Shown here in pieces: positions 48,013 to 56,687 of a stretch of 64,000 bases of DNA. The stretch comes from Streptomyces sp. 3214.6. Lineage in GTDB: Bacteria; Actinomycetota; Actinomycetes; Streptomycetales; Streptomycetaceae. Positions within the stretch are counted from its first letter, which is position 1; each line of letters begins with the position of its first letter. A model generated the notes under the pieces. That model did no database searches. It was not told where the DNA came from and saw only the letters and a list, made by a program, of their open reading frames with translations. The stretch is taken from positions 1,178,001 through 1,242,000 of the forward strand of contig NZ_LT670819.1 in the NCBI RefSeq assembly GCF_900129855.1, read 5' to 3'. Both the position numbers and the translations under genes were made by a program.

Positions 48013-50433
48013 GTGACCACTCCCCCGTACCCCGAGGATCTGGAGCGGCCCGGGCTCGTCAGGACCGGGCGGTCGACGTTCGTCAGGCCGATCCGGCCCG
48101 AGGACGCCGACCGTCTGGTCGCGTTCGTCGGCGGTCTGTCCCGGGCCACCCTCGCCTACCGCTCCCTCGGCCCGGTGGTCCGCGCCCGCGACGACGTCAT
48201 CCGGCGCGGCGCGCACGTGGACTACCTCAACGAGCTGGCGCTCGTCGCCCTGGCCTGCGACGAGATCGCCGGCCTGGTCCGCTACGTCCGCGACCCGCGG
48301 GATCCGGAGCACGCCGAGGTCACCTTCACCATCCGGGACGACCACCAGAGCGAGGGGTTCGGCAGGCTGCTCCTCGAGCACATCGCCGCCGCCGCCCGTG
48401 CGCGCGGCATCCGGGTGCTGGAGGCCGACGTCCTCGCCGACAACACCCGGATGATCAACGTCTTCCTGGGTTCCGGCTACCGGATCGAGGCCGGGCCGCC
48501 GGGCCAGATCATCCACTTCGAGATCGCCGTCGACCCGCAGGCCCTCGCCGTGGCCCGGGCCGAGCGCCGCGAGCACACCGCCGTACGGCGCTCCCTGCGG
48601 CCCCTGCTCGAACCGCGGTCGGTCGCCGTGATCGGGGCGAACCGCAGCCCGCTGACCATCGGCCACGAGATCGTGGCCAACCTGCTGCGGGGCGGCTTCG
48701 GCGGCCACGTGTTCCCGGTCAACCCGCGGGCCGAGCGGATCGCCGGCGTGGCCGCGTACCCGAGCGTCCATGACCTCCCCGAACCACCCGACCTGGCGCT
48801 GGTGGCCGTACGCGCCGAGGCCGTGCCCGATGCCGTACGAGAGTGTGCCGAGGCCGGCGTCAAGGCGGTGGTCGTCGTCTCCACGGGCTTCGGCGAGACC
48901 GGAGCCGAGGGCCGGGCGAGCGAACTGGAGCTGGCCCGGTTCGCCCGGGCTTCCGGGATGCGGATGGTGGGGCCCAACTGCATGGGGGTGATCAACACGA
49001 GCCCGGCGGCGCGGCTGGCCGCGACGTTCTCGCCCGCACTGCCGACGCCCGGCCGGGTGGCGATGTCCAGCCAGTCGGGGCCGCTGGGGCTCGCGGTGCT
49101 CGATTTCGCCCGGCGGCTGCGGCTCGGCTTCTCCGGCTTCGTGTCGGTGGGTCACGCCGTGGACGTGTCCACCAACGACCTGCTCCAGTGGTGGGAGGAG
49201 GATCCGGGGACGTCGGTGATCCTGCTGCATGTCGAGACCTTCGGCAATCCGCGCCGGTTCGCCCGGGTGGCCCGCCGGATCGCCCCGCGCAAACCGATCG
49301 TCGCGGTCCACCCGGGACTCGCGGACCCGGCGGTGAGTTCGCTGTTCGCCCAGTCGGGCGTGATCCGCACCCGCAGTCTCCAGGAGCTGTTCGACGTGGC
49401 TCTGCTGCTGGCCCATCAGCCGCCCCCGCCCGGCGACCGGGTCGCCGTGATCACCAACGCGGGCGGGCCCGCGGCGCTGACGGTCGGGGCGTGCGCGGCG
49501 AGCGGTCTGTGCGTGCCCGCGCTCGGTGAGCGCACCCGGCAGACGCTCCGGTCGGCCCTCGCTCCCCGGGCCGACGTCTCCAACCCGGTCGACCTCACCC
49601 CCACGGCCACCGCCGCCCACTACCGGCAGGCGCTGGACACGGTCCTGGCCGACGACGGCATCGACGCCGCCATCGTCCTGTTCATGCCGCCGCTGGCCGA
49701 CAAGCCCGACGAGGTCGCGTCGGCGATCCTGGACGCGGCCGCGGCCCGGCCCGAGAAACCGGTGGTGGCCAGTTTCCTGGGCGGCGCGGGCGTCGCCGAA
49801 CTCCTGCACCGGGGTGACCTGGTCGTCCCGACGTACACGTTCCCCGAAGCGGCGGCCGGCTCGCTCGGGCACGCGGCGGCCTATCAAGCCTGGCGCAGCA
49901 CCCCCGCGGGCGTCATACCGGATCTCGCCGGAGTCGACACCGAGCGCGCCCGGTCACTGGTCGCCGCCTGTGGCCCCGGCGCCGTTCCCCCGGCGGTCGC
50001 CGCCGGGTTGCTGGCCGCGTACGGGATCGCCGTACGGGACGCCGGAGGGGGGCCGGGCCCGGACGCGTTCCTCTCCGTCAGCGCCGACCCGGTGTTCGGC
50101 CCGGTCGTCTCCTTCGGGCTGACCGGGGACTACGCCGACCTCATGGCGGACGTCGCGCACCGCGTCACTCCGCTGAGCGACCGCGACGCCCGCGAGATGG
50201 TCCGCTCGCTGCGGGCGACCCCCCTGCTGGAGCGGCGGGGTGTGGAGTTCGCGGCCCTCGAGGAGACCGTGCTGCGGATCTCGGCGATGGTCGAGGACCT
50301 CCCCGAGATCGAAACCCTGGAACTGCGCCCGGTACGGCTGCTGCCGCCCGGCGGCGGGGTGGCCGTCGCGCACGCGACGATCCGGCTGGCGCACGACACC
50401 ACTGCAGGCACCCTGAGAGGCGGCCCCACATGA
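48013..50433 (+). CDS. GNAT acetyltransferase fused to ADP-forming acyl-CoA-synthetase-like domains (Pat-like)
   Basis: An 806-residue fusion. Residues about 20-172 are a GNAT domain with the acetyl-CoA loop HQSEGFGRLLLEHI (111-124) and Glu 102 as possible base. Residues about 196-290 are a CoA-binding Rossmann domain (LLEPRSVAVIGANRSPLTIGHEI). A succinyl-CoA-ligase-like region follows (SSQSGPLGLAVLDFA, ITNAGGPAALTVGAC). The ATP-grasp part at the C-terminus is short: the nucleotide-binding lobe expected between GLLAAYGIAVRD and DPVFGPVVSFGL is missing. N-terminal GNAT is the order known for Streptomyces PatA, which acetylates acyl-CoA synthetases. GTG 48013 chosen by position after the amidohydrolase stop. 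Target proteins here are inferred. Confidence 0.87.
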   Translation: MTTPPYPEDLERPGLVRTGRSTFVRPIRPEDADRLVAFVGGLSRATLAYRSLGPVVRARDDVIRRGAHVDYLNELALVALACDEIAGLVRYVRDPRDPEHAEVTFTIRDDHQSEGFGRLLLEHIAAAARARGIRVLEADVLADNTRMINVFLGSGYRIEAGPPGQIIHFEIAVDPQALAVARAERREHTAVRRSLRPLLEPRSVAVIGANRSPLTIGHEIVANLLRGGFGGHVFPVNPRAERIAGVAAYPSVHDLPEPPDLALVAVRAEAVPDAVRECAEAGVKAVVVVSTGFGETGAEGRASELELARFARASGMRMVGPNCMGVINTSPAARLAATFSPALPTPGRVAMSSQSGPLGLAVLDFARRLRLGFSGFVSVGHAVDVSTNDLLQWWEEDPGTSVILLHVETFGNPRRFARVARRIAPRKPIVAVHPGLADPAVSSLFAQSGVIRTRSLQELFDVALLLAHQPPPPGDRVAVITNAGGPAALTVGACAASGLCVPALGERTRQTLRSALAPRADVSNPVDLTPTATAAHYRQALDTVLADDGIDAAIVLFMPPLADKPDEVASAILDAAAARPEKPVVASFLGGAGVAELLHRGDLVVPTYTFPEAAAGSLGHAAAYQAWRSTPAGVIPDLAGVDTERARSLVAACGPGAVPPAVAAGLLAAYGIAVRDAGGGPGPDAFLSVSADPVFGPVVSFGLTGDYADLMADVAHRVTPLSDRDAREMVRSLRATPLLERRGVEFAALEETVLRISAMVEDLPEIETLELRPVRLLPPGGGVAVAHATIRLAHDTTAGTLRGGPT

Positions 50434-51404
50434 AGGTGGGCATCTACTTCGACCTGCGCAACCCGCCGCCCTGGCGGCAGAGTTGGGCGCGCCTGTACGG
50501 CTTCGCCCTGGAGATGTGCGAGGAGGCGGACCGGCTGGGCATCGACTCGGTCTGGTTCTCCGAACACCACGGCTTCGAGGACGGCTACCTCCCCCAGCCG
50601 CTCACCATGGCGGCCGCCGCCGCGGCCCGCACCCGCCGGGTGCGCCTGGGCACCGCGGTCGTCCCCGCACCGCTGCACGCGGCACCCGAGATCGCCGAGC
50701 AGGCCGCGATCGTGGACATCATCAGCGACGGCCGCCTCGACCTCGGTCTCGGCACCGGCTACCGGGTCCCCGAGTACCGCCTGTACGGAGCCGACCTCGC
50801 CAGGCGCTACACCACGACCGATCAACGGGTGCGGGAGATCCGCGGTCTGTGGGCCGAATCGCTGGTCACCCCCGGCCCGGTCCAGGACCCGCTGCCGATC
50901 TGGCTCGGCTACCAGGGCCCGCAGGGCGCCCGGCGGGCCGGCCGGCTCGGCACCGGGTTGCTGTCGCTGAACCCGGCGCTGCTGACGCCGTACCGGGAAG
51001 GGCTCGTCGAGAGCGGGTACGACGCGTCGGCGGCCCGGATGCAGGGCTCGTTCACGACGTTCGTCACCGAGGACCCCGAGGGCGACTGGCCGGTGGTGCG
51101 CAGGCATCTGCGGTACCAGTGGGACACCTACCGCCGGTACCTGGTGGAGGGGACCGACCAGCCGGTCCCCCGTCCCATCGATCCGGAGAAGTGGCGCAGG
51201 ACCGGGCTGTCCGCGAGCGGTGTCGGCCAGTTCCTGTACGGCACCCCGCAGGACACCGCCGAGGCCGTCAAGGCGTACGTGGCAGGGTTGCCGGTGGAGG
51301 GGGTGTTCCTGTGGGCCTCGCTCGCCGGGATGCCCGAGGAGATGGTGGCCCGTCAGGTCCAGCTGATCGCCGGGAAGCTGCGCCCGCTGCTTGCCGATGT
51401 CTGA
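50430..51404 (+). CDS. LLM-class flavin-dependent oxidoreductase
   Basis: A 324-residue luciferase-like protein. FALEMCEEADRLGIDSVWFSEHHGFEDGYLPQP and RVRLGTAVVPAPLHAAPEIAEQAAIVDIISDGRLDLGLGTGYR are the standard LLM motifs; EHHG is common in flavin-dependent monooxygenases. It is not close to the LLM protein at 26177. The ATG overlaps the stop of the Pat-like gene (ATGA). It may hydroxylate or insert oxygen into a ring intermediate, with reduced flavin from a reductase elsewhere. Confidence 0.9.
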   Translation: MKVGIYFDLRNPPPWRQSWARLYGFALEMCEEADRLGIDSVWFSEHHGFEDGYLPQPLTMAAAAAARTRRVRLGTAVVPAPLHAAPEIAEQAAIVDIISDGRLDLGLGTGYRVPEYRLYGADLARRYTTTDQRVREIRGLWAESLVTPGPVQDPLPIWLGYQGPQGARRAGRLGTGLLSLNPALLTPYREGLVESGYDASAARMQGSFTTFVTEDPEGDWPVVRRHLRYQWDTYRRYLVEGTDQPVPRPIDPEKWRRTGLSASGVGQFLYGTPQDTAEAVKAYVAGLPVEGVFLWASLAGMPEEMVARQVQLIAGKLRPLLADV

Positions 51405-51420
51405 CACGAGGAGGCACATG

Positions 51421-51936
51421 ATGTCCACGACGCCACCGACGGGCCCCTGGGCCGGGGCGGACTTCCAGGAGCCGCCCCGGACCCCCGGTGGGGTGGCCCT
51501 GTGCGGGGCGTGCCGCGCGGCCGCCTCCTGTCGGCTGGGAGTGCGGCGCGAGCAGCTCGACGAGGACGGGTCGGCGCGGTTCGAGCTGTCCTGCCCGCGT
51601 GACCAGGAGGGCGGTCCCGATGTCGCGCACGGCGGCTGGACGGCCGCTGTGCTGGACGACTGCCTCGGCCATCTGCCGCTGTTGCACCGGGTGTTGAGCG
51701 TGACGGCGGAACTGAGCGTGAGCTTCGTCAAGCCGGTGCCGGTGGAACGCCCGTTGGAGGTCCGGGCCTGGGTGGAGAAGCGGGAGGGCAGGCGCTGGTA
51801 CATCGCGGGCGAGATGGTGCTCCTGCCGGGCCGGGCCGTGCTGGCCCGGGTCTCCGGGATCTGGGTCACCCGGGACCGGGGCCACTTCGCCCGCCACCAG
51901 GAGTGGCTGGCCGGACAGGACGGCGAGGCTCAGTAG
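51421..51936 (+). CDS. Hot-dog thioesterase (PaaI-like)
   Basis: A 171-residue hot-dog protein. AHGGWTAAVLDDCLGHL is a HGG...D motif of PaaI/4HBT thioesterases. The N-terminal CGACRAAASCRLG has three cysteines that could bind metal. The ATG at 51421 has GAGGAGG 6 nt upstream; the ATG one codon earlier is close behind the ribosome site. It closes the plus-strand operon, and its last 7 nt overlap the end of the convergent acyl-CoA dehydrogenase gene. Confidence 0.86.
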   Translation: MSTTPPTGPWAGADFQEPPRTPGGVALCGACRAAASCRLGVRREQLDEDGSARFELSCPRDQEGGPDVAHGGWTAAVLDDCLGHLPLLHRVLSVTAELSVSFVKPVPVERPLEVRAWVEKREGRRWYIAGEMVLLPGRAVLARVSGIWVTRDRGHFARHQEWLAGQDGEAQ

Positions 51937-53081
51937 GAGCGCAGGCCCATGCTGCGGGCGATGCCGTTGCGCTGGATCTGGCTCGTCCCCCCGGAGATCG
52001 TGGCCACGATCGACTCCCGGTAGCGGAAGCTCATCACGCTCTCCGTGGAGAAGCCGTGTCCCGCGAGGACCTGCATCCCGAGCCGGGCGGCGGCGACGTA
52101 GGTCTCCGAGCCCTTCAGCTTCGCCATCGAGCCCTCGCGGGTGCAGGGCTTGCCCTGGGCGAGCAGCCAGGCCGCGCGGTGGGCGAGCAGCCGGGCGGAG
52201 TCGATCTCGGTCTGCAGGTCGGCCATGGCGTGGGCGAGCGCCTGGAAGTTCCCGATCGGGCGGCCGAAGGCGTGCCGGGTGCGGGCGTACTCCAGCATCT
52301 CGTCCAAGGTGGCCTGCGCCGCCCCCAGGTATCCGCCGCTGATGATCACCTTCTCCAGCTCGATGTTGGAGAGCATGACCTTCCACCCCTCGTCCCGCGG
52401 ACCGACGAGGTTCTCCTTCGGCACCAGGGCTTCGTGGAAGAAGATTTCGTTGGTGCCCAGGATGTGCCGGGCCAGCGTCGGCGTCCGCCGGACCTCGACG
52501 CCGTCCGTCGCGGGATCGACGAGCAGGAGGCTGATGCCGCCGTGCTTGGGCTCGCGGGGCCCGGTGCGCACATAGGTCGCGATGGTGGTGTCGGGCAGTC
52601 CGCCGCCGGTGCACCATGCCTTCTGACCGCGGACGACGAAGTGGCCGCCGTGATCCTCTGCGGTGGTGCGCAGCGCCGCGGCGTCGGACCCGCTGTCCGG
52701 CTCGCTGAGGCCGACGGCGAGCCGGTGGCGGCCGGTCATGACCTGCTCGCGGATGAAGTCGCGCTGCGCCTCGCTGCCCCAGCGGAACACCGTGATGGCG
52801 GGGATGAGCACCCCGATGTAGCACATGGCGACGTCGAAGCTGGCCCGCCCCAACTCCTCGGCGATCAGGATGAGTTCGAGCGGTCCCCCGCCGTCGCCGC
52901 CCTCCTCCTCGCTGAACGGCAGGGAGAACCACCCCAGATCCGCCATGCCCCGGAACAGCTCGGGCGGTACGACGCCCTCCTCGTCCCATCGCTTGGCCTT
53001 CTCGGCCGGGCACACGTCGGCGACGAACTGCCGTGCCGTCGCGCGCAACAGGTCCTGCTCGTCGGTCAGCCCGAAGTCCAC
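51930..53081 (-). CDS. Acyl-CoA dehydrogenase
   Basis: A 383-residue acyl-CoA dehydrogenase. LPFSEEEGGDGGGPLELILIAEELG, VGLSEPDSGSDAAALRTTA, VVRGQKAWCTGGGLPDTT, FGRPIGNFQALAHAMADLQTEIDSA and SIVATISGGTSQIQRNGIARSMGL are recognisable. The catalytic base loop reads ISGGTS, so the Glu must come from another helix (NIELEKVIISGGYLG is a candidate), as in CaiA/long-chain-type enzymes. GTG start. It is transcribed alone and is the last catabolic gene of the island, with an AT-rich promoter element at 53104-53139. Confidence 0.93.
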   Translation of the reverse strand: MDFGLTDEQDLLRATARQFVADVCPAEKAKRWDEEGVVPPELFRGMADLGWFSLPFSEEEGGDGGGPLELILIAEELGRASFDVAMCYIGVLIPAITVFRWGSEAQRDFIREQVMTGRHRLAVGLSEPDSGSDAAALRTTAEDHGGHFVVRGQKAWCTGGGLPDTTIATYVRTGPREPKHGGISLLLVDPATDGVEVRRTPTLARHILGTNEIFFHEALVPKENLVGPRDEGWKVMLSNIELEKVIISGGYLGAAQATLDEMLEYARTRHAFGRPIGNFQALAHAMADLQTEIDSARLLAHRAAWLLAQGKPCTREGSMAKLKGSETYVAAARLGMQVLAGHGFSTESVMSFRYRESIVATISGGTSQIQRNGIARSMGLRSY

Positions 53082-53103
53082 GGCCGCTCCTCGCGCTACT
53101 GGG

Positions 53104-53139
53104 TATTTATCTATCTAATTATTCTATGTTAGCGGATAG
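53104..53139 (-). promoter_or_regulatory. AT-rich promoter element of the last acyl-CoA dehydrogenase gene
   Basis: TATTTATCTATCTAATTATT is followed by CTATGTTAGCGGATAG. It lies 22 nt before the gene start. TATCTA and AATTAT also occur in the elements at 9183 and 20328 (complement TAGATA, ATAATTAT), but no extended alignment was found. It ends the series of AT-rich control sites; none was seen right of here with this pattern. Confidence 0.45.
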
Positions 53140-53307
53140 AGGGGGGCGGCGACAGTGCTCCCCGGCCGGGACTCCCCTGGCCGAAGAAGGCATTGGCACG
53201 ACCCGACCCGGCCCGCCCCGAACGGGACGGCGAGGTCAGCGTCGCACCGCGGACACGCTTCCGCTGGTACAGGCGGGCCGCCTCGACCCGGCGCCGGACC
53301 CGCCAGG

Positions 53308-53550
53308 CTCGAGGTCTCCCTCGACGTCAGCGTTCCGCAGATCGGCGCGCCCGAGGTGTGGAAGTCGGGCTACGACGGCGAGGGCGTGAAGGTCGCCGTC
53401 CTGGACACGGGCGTGGACGCCGGGCACCCGGATCTGGCGGGCAGGATCGCGAATGCGAAGAGTTTCGTACCGGACGACTACGCGGTCAAGCCGGAGATCA
53501 CCGTCCCGGGCGTGAGCATCACGGCGGCCCGCGCCTTGAGGGGCGCGCCG
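53308..53550 (+). pseudogene. Remnant of an S8 (subtilisin-like) protease
   Basis: The frame covering 53155-53709 contains SLDVSVPQIGAPEVWKSGYDGEGVKVAVLDTGVDAGHPDLAGRIA, the start of a subtilase catalytic domain including the active-site Asp (DTGVD). It jumps after SFVPDD directly to AVKPEITVPGVSITAARA, which lies far downstream in intact Streptomyces subtilases, just before the GTSMA serine. The His box, Asn and Ser are missing, as is a signal peptide. So this is an internally deleted and truncated relic. The rest of the 53140-53808 gap shows no other gene. Confidence 0.75.
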
Positions 53551-53609
53551 CCCAGCGGAACCGGGTGCAGCCGTGGCCGCCACGGCAGTTCCGCGCCGCC
53601 GTCCGTACT

Positions 53610-53641
53610 GAAACGGCACTCTCTTTGGCATCGGCCGTTTC
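53610..53641. other. Inverted repeat in the boundary region
   Basis: GAAACGGC (53610-53617) and GCCGTTTC (53634-53641) are complementary with a 16-nt loop. It sits between the protease remnant and the SARP regulator gene. It may be a terminator relic or an operator; the distance to the regulator start (about 170 nt) allows either. Confidence 0.4.
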
Positions 53642-53808
53642 CGGGCGCTCCGGATGAGGAAAAGCACGAAAATGACACCCCACGGCCACGCAAGTCCTAC
53701 GCCCCATAACCTGCCGGACTTTGTGGCACTAAAGACCAGCACAAAAGAAGAAAAAGTCGAAACGGGACATCCCTGTCAGAGCATCCGGGAACAGCGGAGA
53801 TGAGACAT

Positions 53809-56580
53809 ATGACGAGTCTTTTACCGGCTCAGCAGTGGACCGCGTTCCGGATACCGGTCTCCGAGGCCATGTCCCGGGGCCGGCTGACCGAGCAGCTCGC
53901 CCACGGCTCGTTGGGCCTGGTGATCGCCCCGCCCGGCTTCGGCAAGACCGCGCTGTTGGCGCAGGCGGCCGAGGCGCATCCGGGTCCGGTGACGTGGTAT
54001 CAGGCCCGGTCCGACGCCGACGAGCGGGAGTTGCTCACCACGCTCGGGTATCCGGCAGACGCGCTGGCGGGCTCCGCCTGGCCGCCCGGCGCGGGCCGGC
54101 AGGTGTCGCGGCGCCGAGATGCCGGGGACGGCGGCCCCGCCGGGCGACTCGTCGTCATCGATGACATGCACCTGCTCTCACCGGCCGTGCGGGCGCTCGC
54201 GGTCCGGCTCGGCCAACTGGCGCCGCCCCACCCCCGGGTGCTGATCGGGACGCGCCCCGCCCCGGGGCTGTCGGCGGCCGCGCTGGAGGCGTCGGGCGCG
54301 ACGGTGGTAAACGCCGACACCCTGCGTTTCCGCTCCTGGGAGGTCGAGCACCTGTTCCCGTACCTGTACGACACGGCGCTGCGCCCCGGGATCGCGCTGC
54401 CCCTCGTCCGGGCCACCGGCGGCAGGGCCGCGACGCTGAGACTGTTCGCCAGAGCCGTGGCGGCCCGCACCGACACGGGGCAGGAGCGGATCCTGGCCGA
54501 CGGGATGTTCGGCCGCGAATACCTGGAGCGGGAGGTGCTCGCCCCACTCCCCGGCCGTCTCGGACGGTTCCTGACGGAGACCTGCCTGCTGGGCCGGCTC
54601 ACCGCCGACGCCTGCCGCGCGCTGACCGGCCGCCCCGACAGCGCCGAGATGCTGTGGTCCCTGGCCCACGAACACGGAGTCCTGCGCGCCGACCCGGACG
54701 GACGGACGTACGGCGCCGAGCCCCTGCTCCGCGAGTGTCTGCGCGCGCGGCTCACCGGCACACTGACCGACGTCGAACTGACCCGGCTGCGCGCCCGGGC
54801 CGCTGCCTGCGCCGCCGCGGGCGATCATGAAGATCGTCAGGACCCGCCGCCGTCGGCGGTGCGCCGTCGCCTCGGATCCGCCGACTGGCCCGACCCGCTG
54901 CGCATCGTCGTCGCGGGCGGCCCGGACATCTACCTCGGCCGCTCCGCCGGACGCGTCGCCCAGGACGGTTCCGGCAGCTCCGCCGCCCTCCTCGTCCAGG
55001 GCATCGCCGCCGCCCTGACCGGCGACAGCACGGCCGGCGCCACCGTGCGCCGGGCCCTGGCGGAGGCGACGGACGATGCCCCGGTCGCGCTGTCCGGGCA
55101 ACTGGTCCGGGTGGCGCTGGCCGTGCTGGCCGGGGGTCCGGCCAGGCCGGTCCCCTACCCGGAACTCCAGCGGATCGCGTACGACGCCGAACGGCTGGAC
55201 CTGCTGTGGCTGAGCCGGGCCGCCCGGTGCCTGCTGGGCCTGGGGCCGCACCCCGAGGACGCCGGCCAGCCGGTCGTCGTGCTGGAGGAGTGCACCCGGC
55301 TCGGCGACGCCGAAGGCGCGGCGCTCGCCGCGTCGGCCGTGTGCCTGCGCTCGGTGCGCACCGGACGCCCCGGCATCGGCGAGTTGGAGGACGTCGTACG
55401 ACGGTTCCGGGCGCTGGGCTGGGGCACGCTGGAGGCGTGGGGCCGGGCCGCCCTGGCCGTGGTGGAGGTCGCGCACGATCTGCCGGACGCCGGGCAGCGC
55501 GCCGCCCAGGCGGAGGCGTTCGCCCGGTCGGCGGGTGTCACGGGCGCCCGTGCGCTGGCCATGGGGGCGATGGCGCTGGCGGCGCCTGACGCGGCGAGCC
55601 GGGCCGAGTTGCAGGAGGCCGCCTGGTCGACGGCCCGGTCCGCGCGACTGCCGGTGGCCGGGCTGCGTTCCTGGCTCACCGCGCTCGCGGCCCCCACCGG
55701 ACAGCCCCCCGCCGGACAGCCCCCTGCCGGGCAGGCCCCGACCGGCCCGCTCGGGGACGGCGGAGCCGCAACGGGCAGGGCCAGAGCCGGCGGGCAGCAC
55801 ACCACCGCGTCCGGACGCGTCCTCGCGGCACGGTCGGCGCCGGGCCTGACGGTGCGTTGCCTCGGCGGCTTCGAGTTCACCCTGGCCGGGCGCGAGCACG
55901 ACTGGGCGAAGCTGCGCCCCAGGGCACAGGCGGTGCTGCGGCTCCTCGCGGTACACGCCGGCCAGGCCGTCCACCGTGACCATCTGCTGCTCGCGTTCTG
56001 GGACGGGGTGACGACACCCTCCACGCTGCACAACCTCCAGGTGACGGTCTCCAGTCTGCGTTCCTTCCTGGAACCGGAACGTCCCCGGGGCGGTTCCCGG
56101 CTCATCGCGCGGCAGGGCGACTCCTACCGGCTGGTGCTGGCGCCCGGTGATGTGAGCGACGTCGCGGCGTTCGAGCGTGCGGTGCGCGACGGCCGACGAG
56201 CCCGGGCGCAGAAGCGGTCGGAGGAGGCGGCGGACGCGTTCCGCATCGCTCTGGACCACTACGCGGGCGAACTGCTGCCCGAGGACGGGCACGCCGAGTG
56301 GGTGGCCGGCCACCGGGAACGGCTGCGCCGGGAAGCGGCGGGCGCGGCCGTGGCCCTGGCCGAGATACGTCTCGCCCAGAGCCGGCCCGTGGACGCCGTG
56401 GAGGCGGCCGAACGCTGCCTCGAGATCGACGGGCACCGCGACGCCGCGTGGCGGGCCCTGATTCGGGCGTGCGACGCCGCGGGGCTCGCGGCCGACGGCG
56501 CGCGGGCCCGGAAGGGCTACTCGGCGATGCTGGCCTCCCTGGGGATCCCGCCGTCGGGGGGGCTGTCCCATCCGATGTAG
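53809..56580 (+). CDS. STAND-ATPase/SARP-family transcriptional regulator
   Basis: A 923-residue regulator. A P-loop APPGFGKTAL (about 41-49) and VVIDDMHLL (Walker B, about 114-122) mark a MalT/LuxR-like STAND ATPase. A long helical middle follows. A Pro/Gly-rich linker (GQPPA repeats, about 642-657) leads to a SARP winged helix (about 680-780; LRPRAQAVLRLLAVHAGQAVHRDHLLLAFW) and a bacterial transcriptional activator domain (about 783-915). ATG 53809 was chosen because GGAG lies 9 nt upstream; the ATG at 53800 directly abuts it. It converges on the CIS genes and is a reasonable candidate for their activator. Confidence 0.9.
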   Translation: MTSLLPAQQWTAFRIPVSEAMSRGRLTEQLAHGSLGLVIAPPGFGKTALLAQAAEAHPGPVTWYQARSDADERELLTTLGYPADALAGSAWPPGAGRQVSRRRDAGDGGPAGRLVVIDDMHLLSPAVRALAVRLGQLAPPHPRVLIGTRPAPGLSAAALEASGATVVNADTLRFRSWEVEHLFPYLYDTALRPGIALPLVRATGGRAATLRLFARAVAARTDTGQERILADGMFGREYLEREVLAPLPGRLGRFLTETCLLGRLTADACRALTGRPDSAEMLWSLAHEHGVLRADPDGRTYGAEPLLRECLRARLTGTLTDVELTRLRARAAACAAAGDHEDRQDPPPSAVRRRLGSADWPDPLRIVVAGGPDIYLGRSAGRVAQDGSGSSAALLVQGIAAALTGDSTAGATVRRALAEATDDAPVALSGQLVRVALAVLAGGPARPVPYPELQRIAYDAERLDLLWLSRAARCLLGLGPHPEDAGQPVVVLEECTRLGDAEGAALAASAVCLRSVRTGRPGIGELEDVVRRFRALGWGTLEAWGRAALAVVEVAHDLPDAGQRAAQAEAFARSAGVTGARALAMGAMALAAPDAASRAELQEAAWSTARSARLPVAGLRSWLTALAAPTGQPPAGQPPAGQAPTGPLGDGGAATGRARAGGQHTTASGRVLAARSAPGLTVRCLGGFEFTLAGREHDWAKLRPRAQAVLRLLAVHAGQAVHRDHLLLAFWDGVTTPSTLHNLQVTVSSLRSFLEPERPRGGSRLIARQGDSYRLVLAPGDVSDVAAFERAVRDGRRARAQKRSEEAADAFRIALDHYAGELLPEDGHAEWVAGHRERLRREAAGAAVALAEIRLAQSRPVDAVEAAERCLEIDGHRDAAWRALIRACDAAGLAADGARARKGYSAMLASLGIPPSGGLSHPM

Positions 56581-56637
56581 CGGCGGGCGCCGGGGCGCGC
56601 GGCCGCCGTATCCCCTGCTCCGGGGCGCGCCGCGGGC

Positions 56638-56678
56638 GGGACGCCACCACCGGGGGGCACCCTGGCGCCGGGCGTCCC
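56638..56678. terminator. Hairpin between the SARP regulator and CIS operon ends
   Basis: GGGACGC (56638-56644) pairs with GCGTCCC (56672-56678), with additional CCA/TGG pairing inside. It is located between the convergent stops at 56580 and 56688, so it can end both transcripts. The preceding 56581-56637 is very GC-rich with further self-complementary GCGCGC blocks. Confidence 0.5.
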
Positions 56679-56687
56679 GAACCGATG

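Noticed and set aside
1..53081. Assignment as a cholesterol-degradation (KstR) cluster
   Set aside because: No ketosteroid dehydrogenase, Hsa ring-cleavage enzymes, Mce4 transporter or P450 is visible, and the AT-rich elements do not fit the TnnAACnnGTTnnA KstR motif.
55698..55745. GQPPA repeat as a separate mobile or regulatory repeat
   Set aside because: It is an in-frame Pro/Gly linker of the SARP regulator, three imperfect units only.
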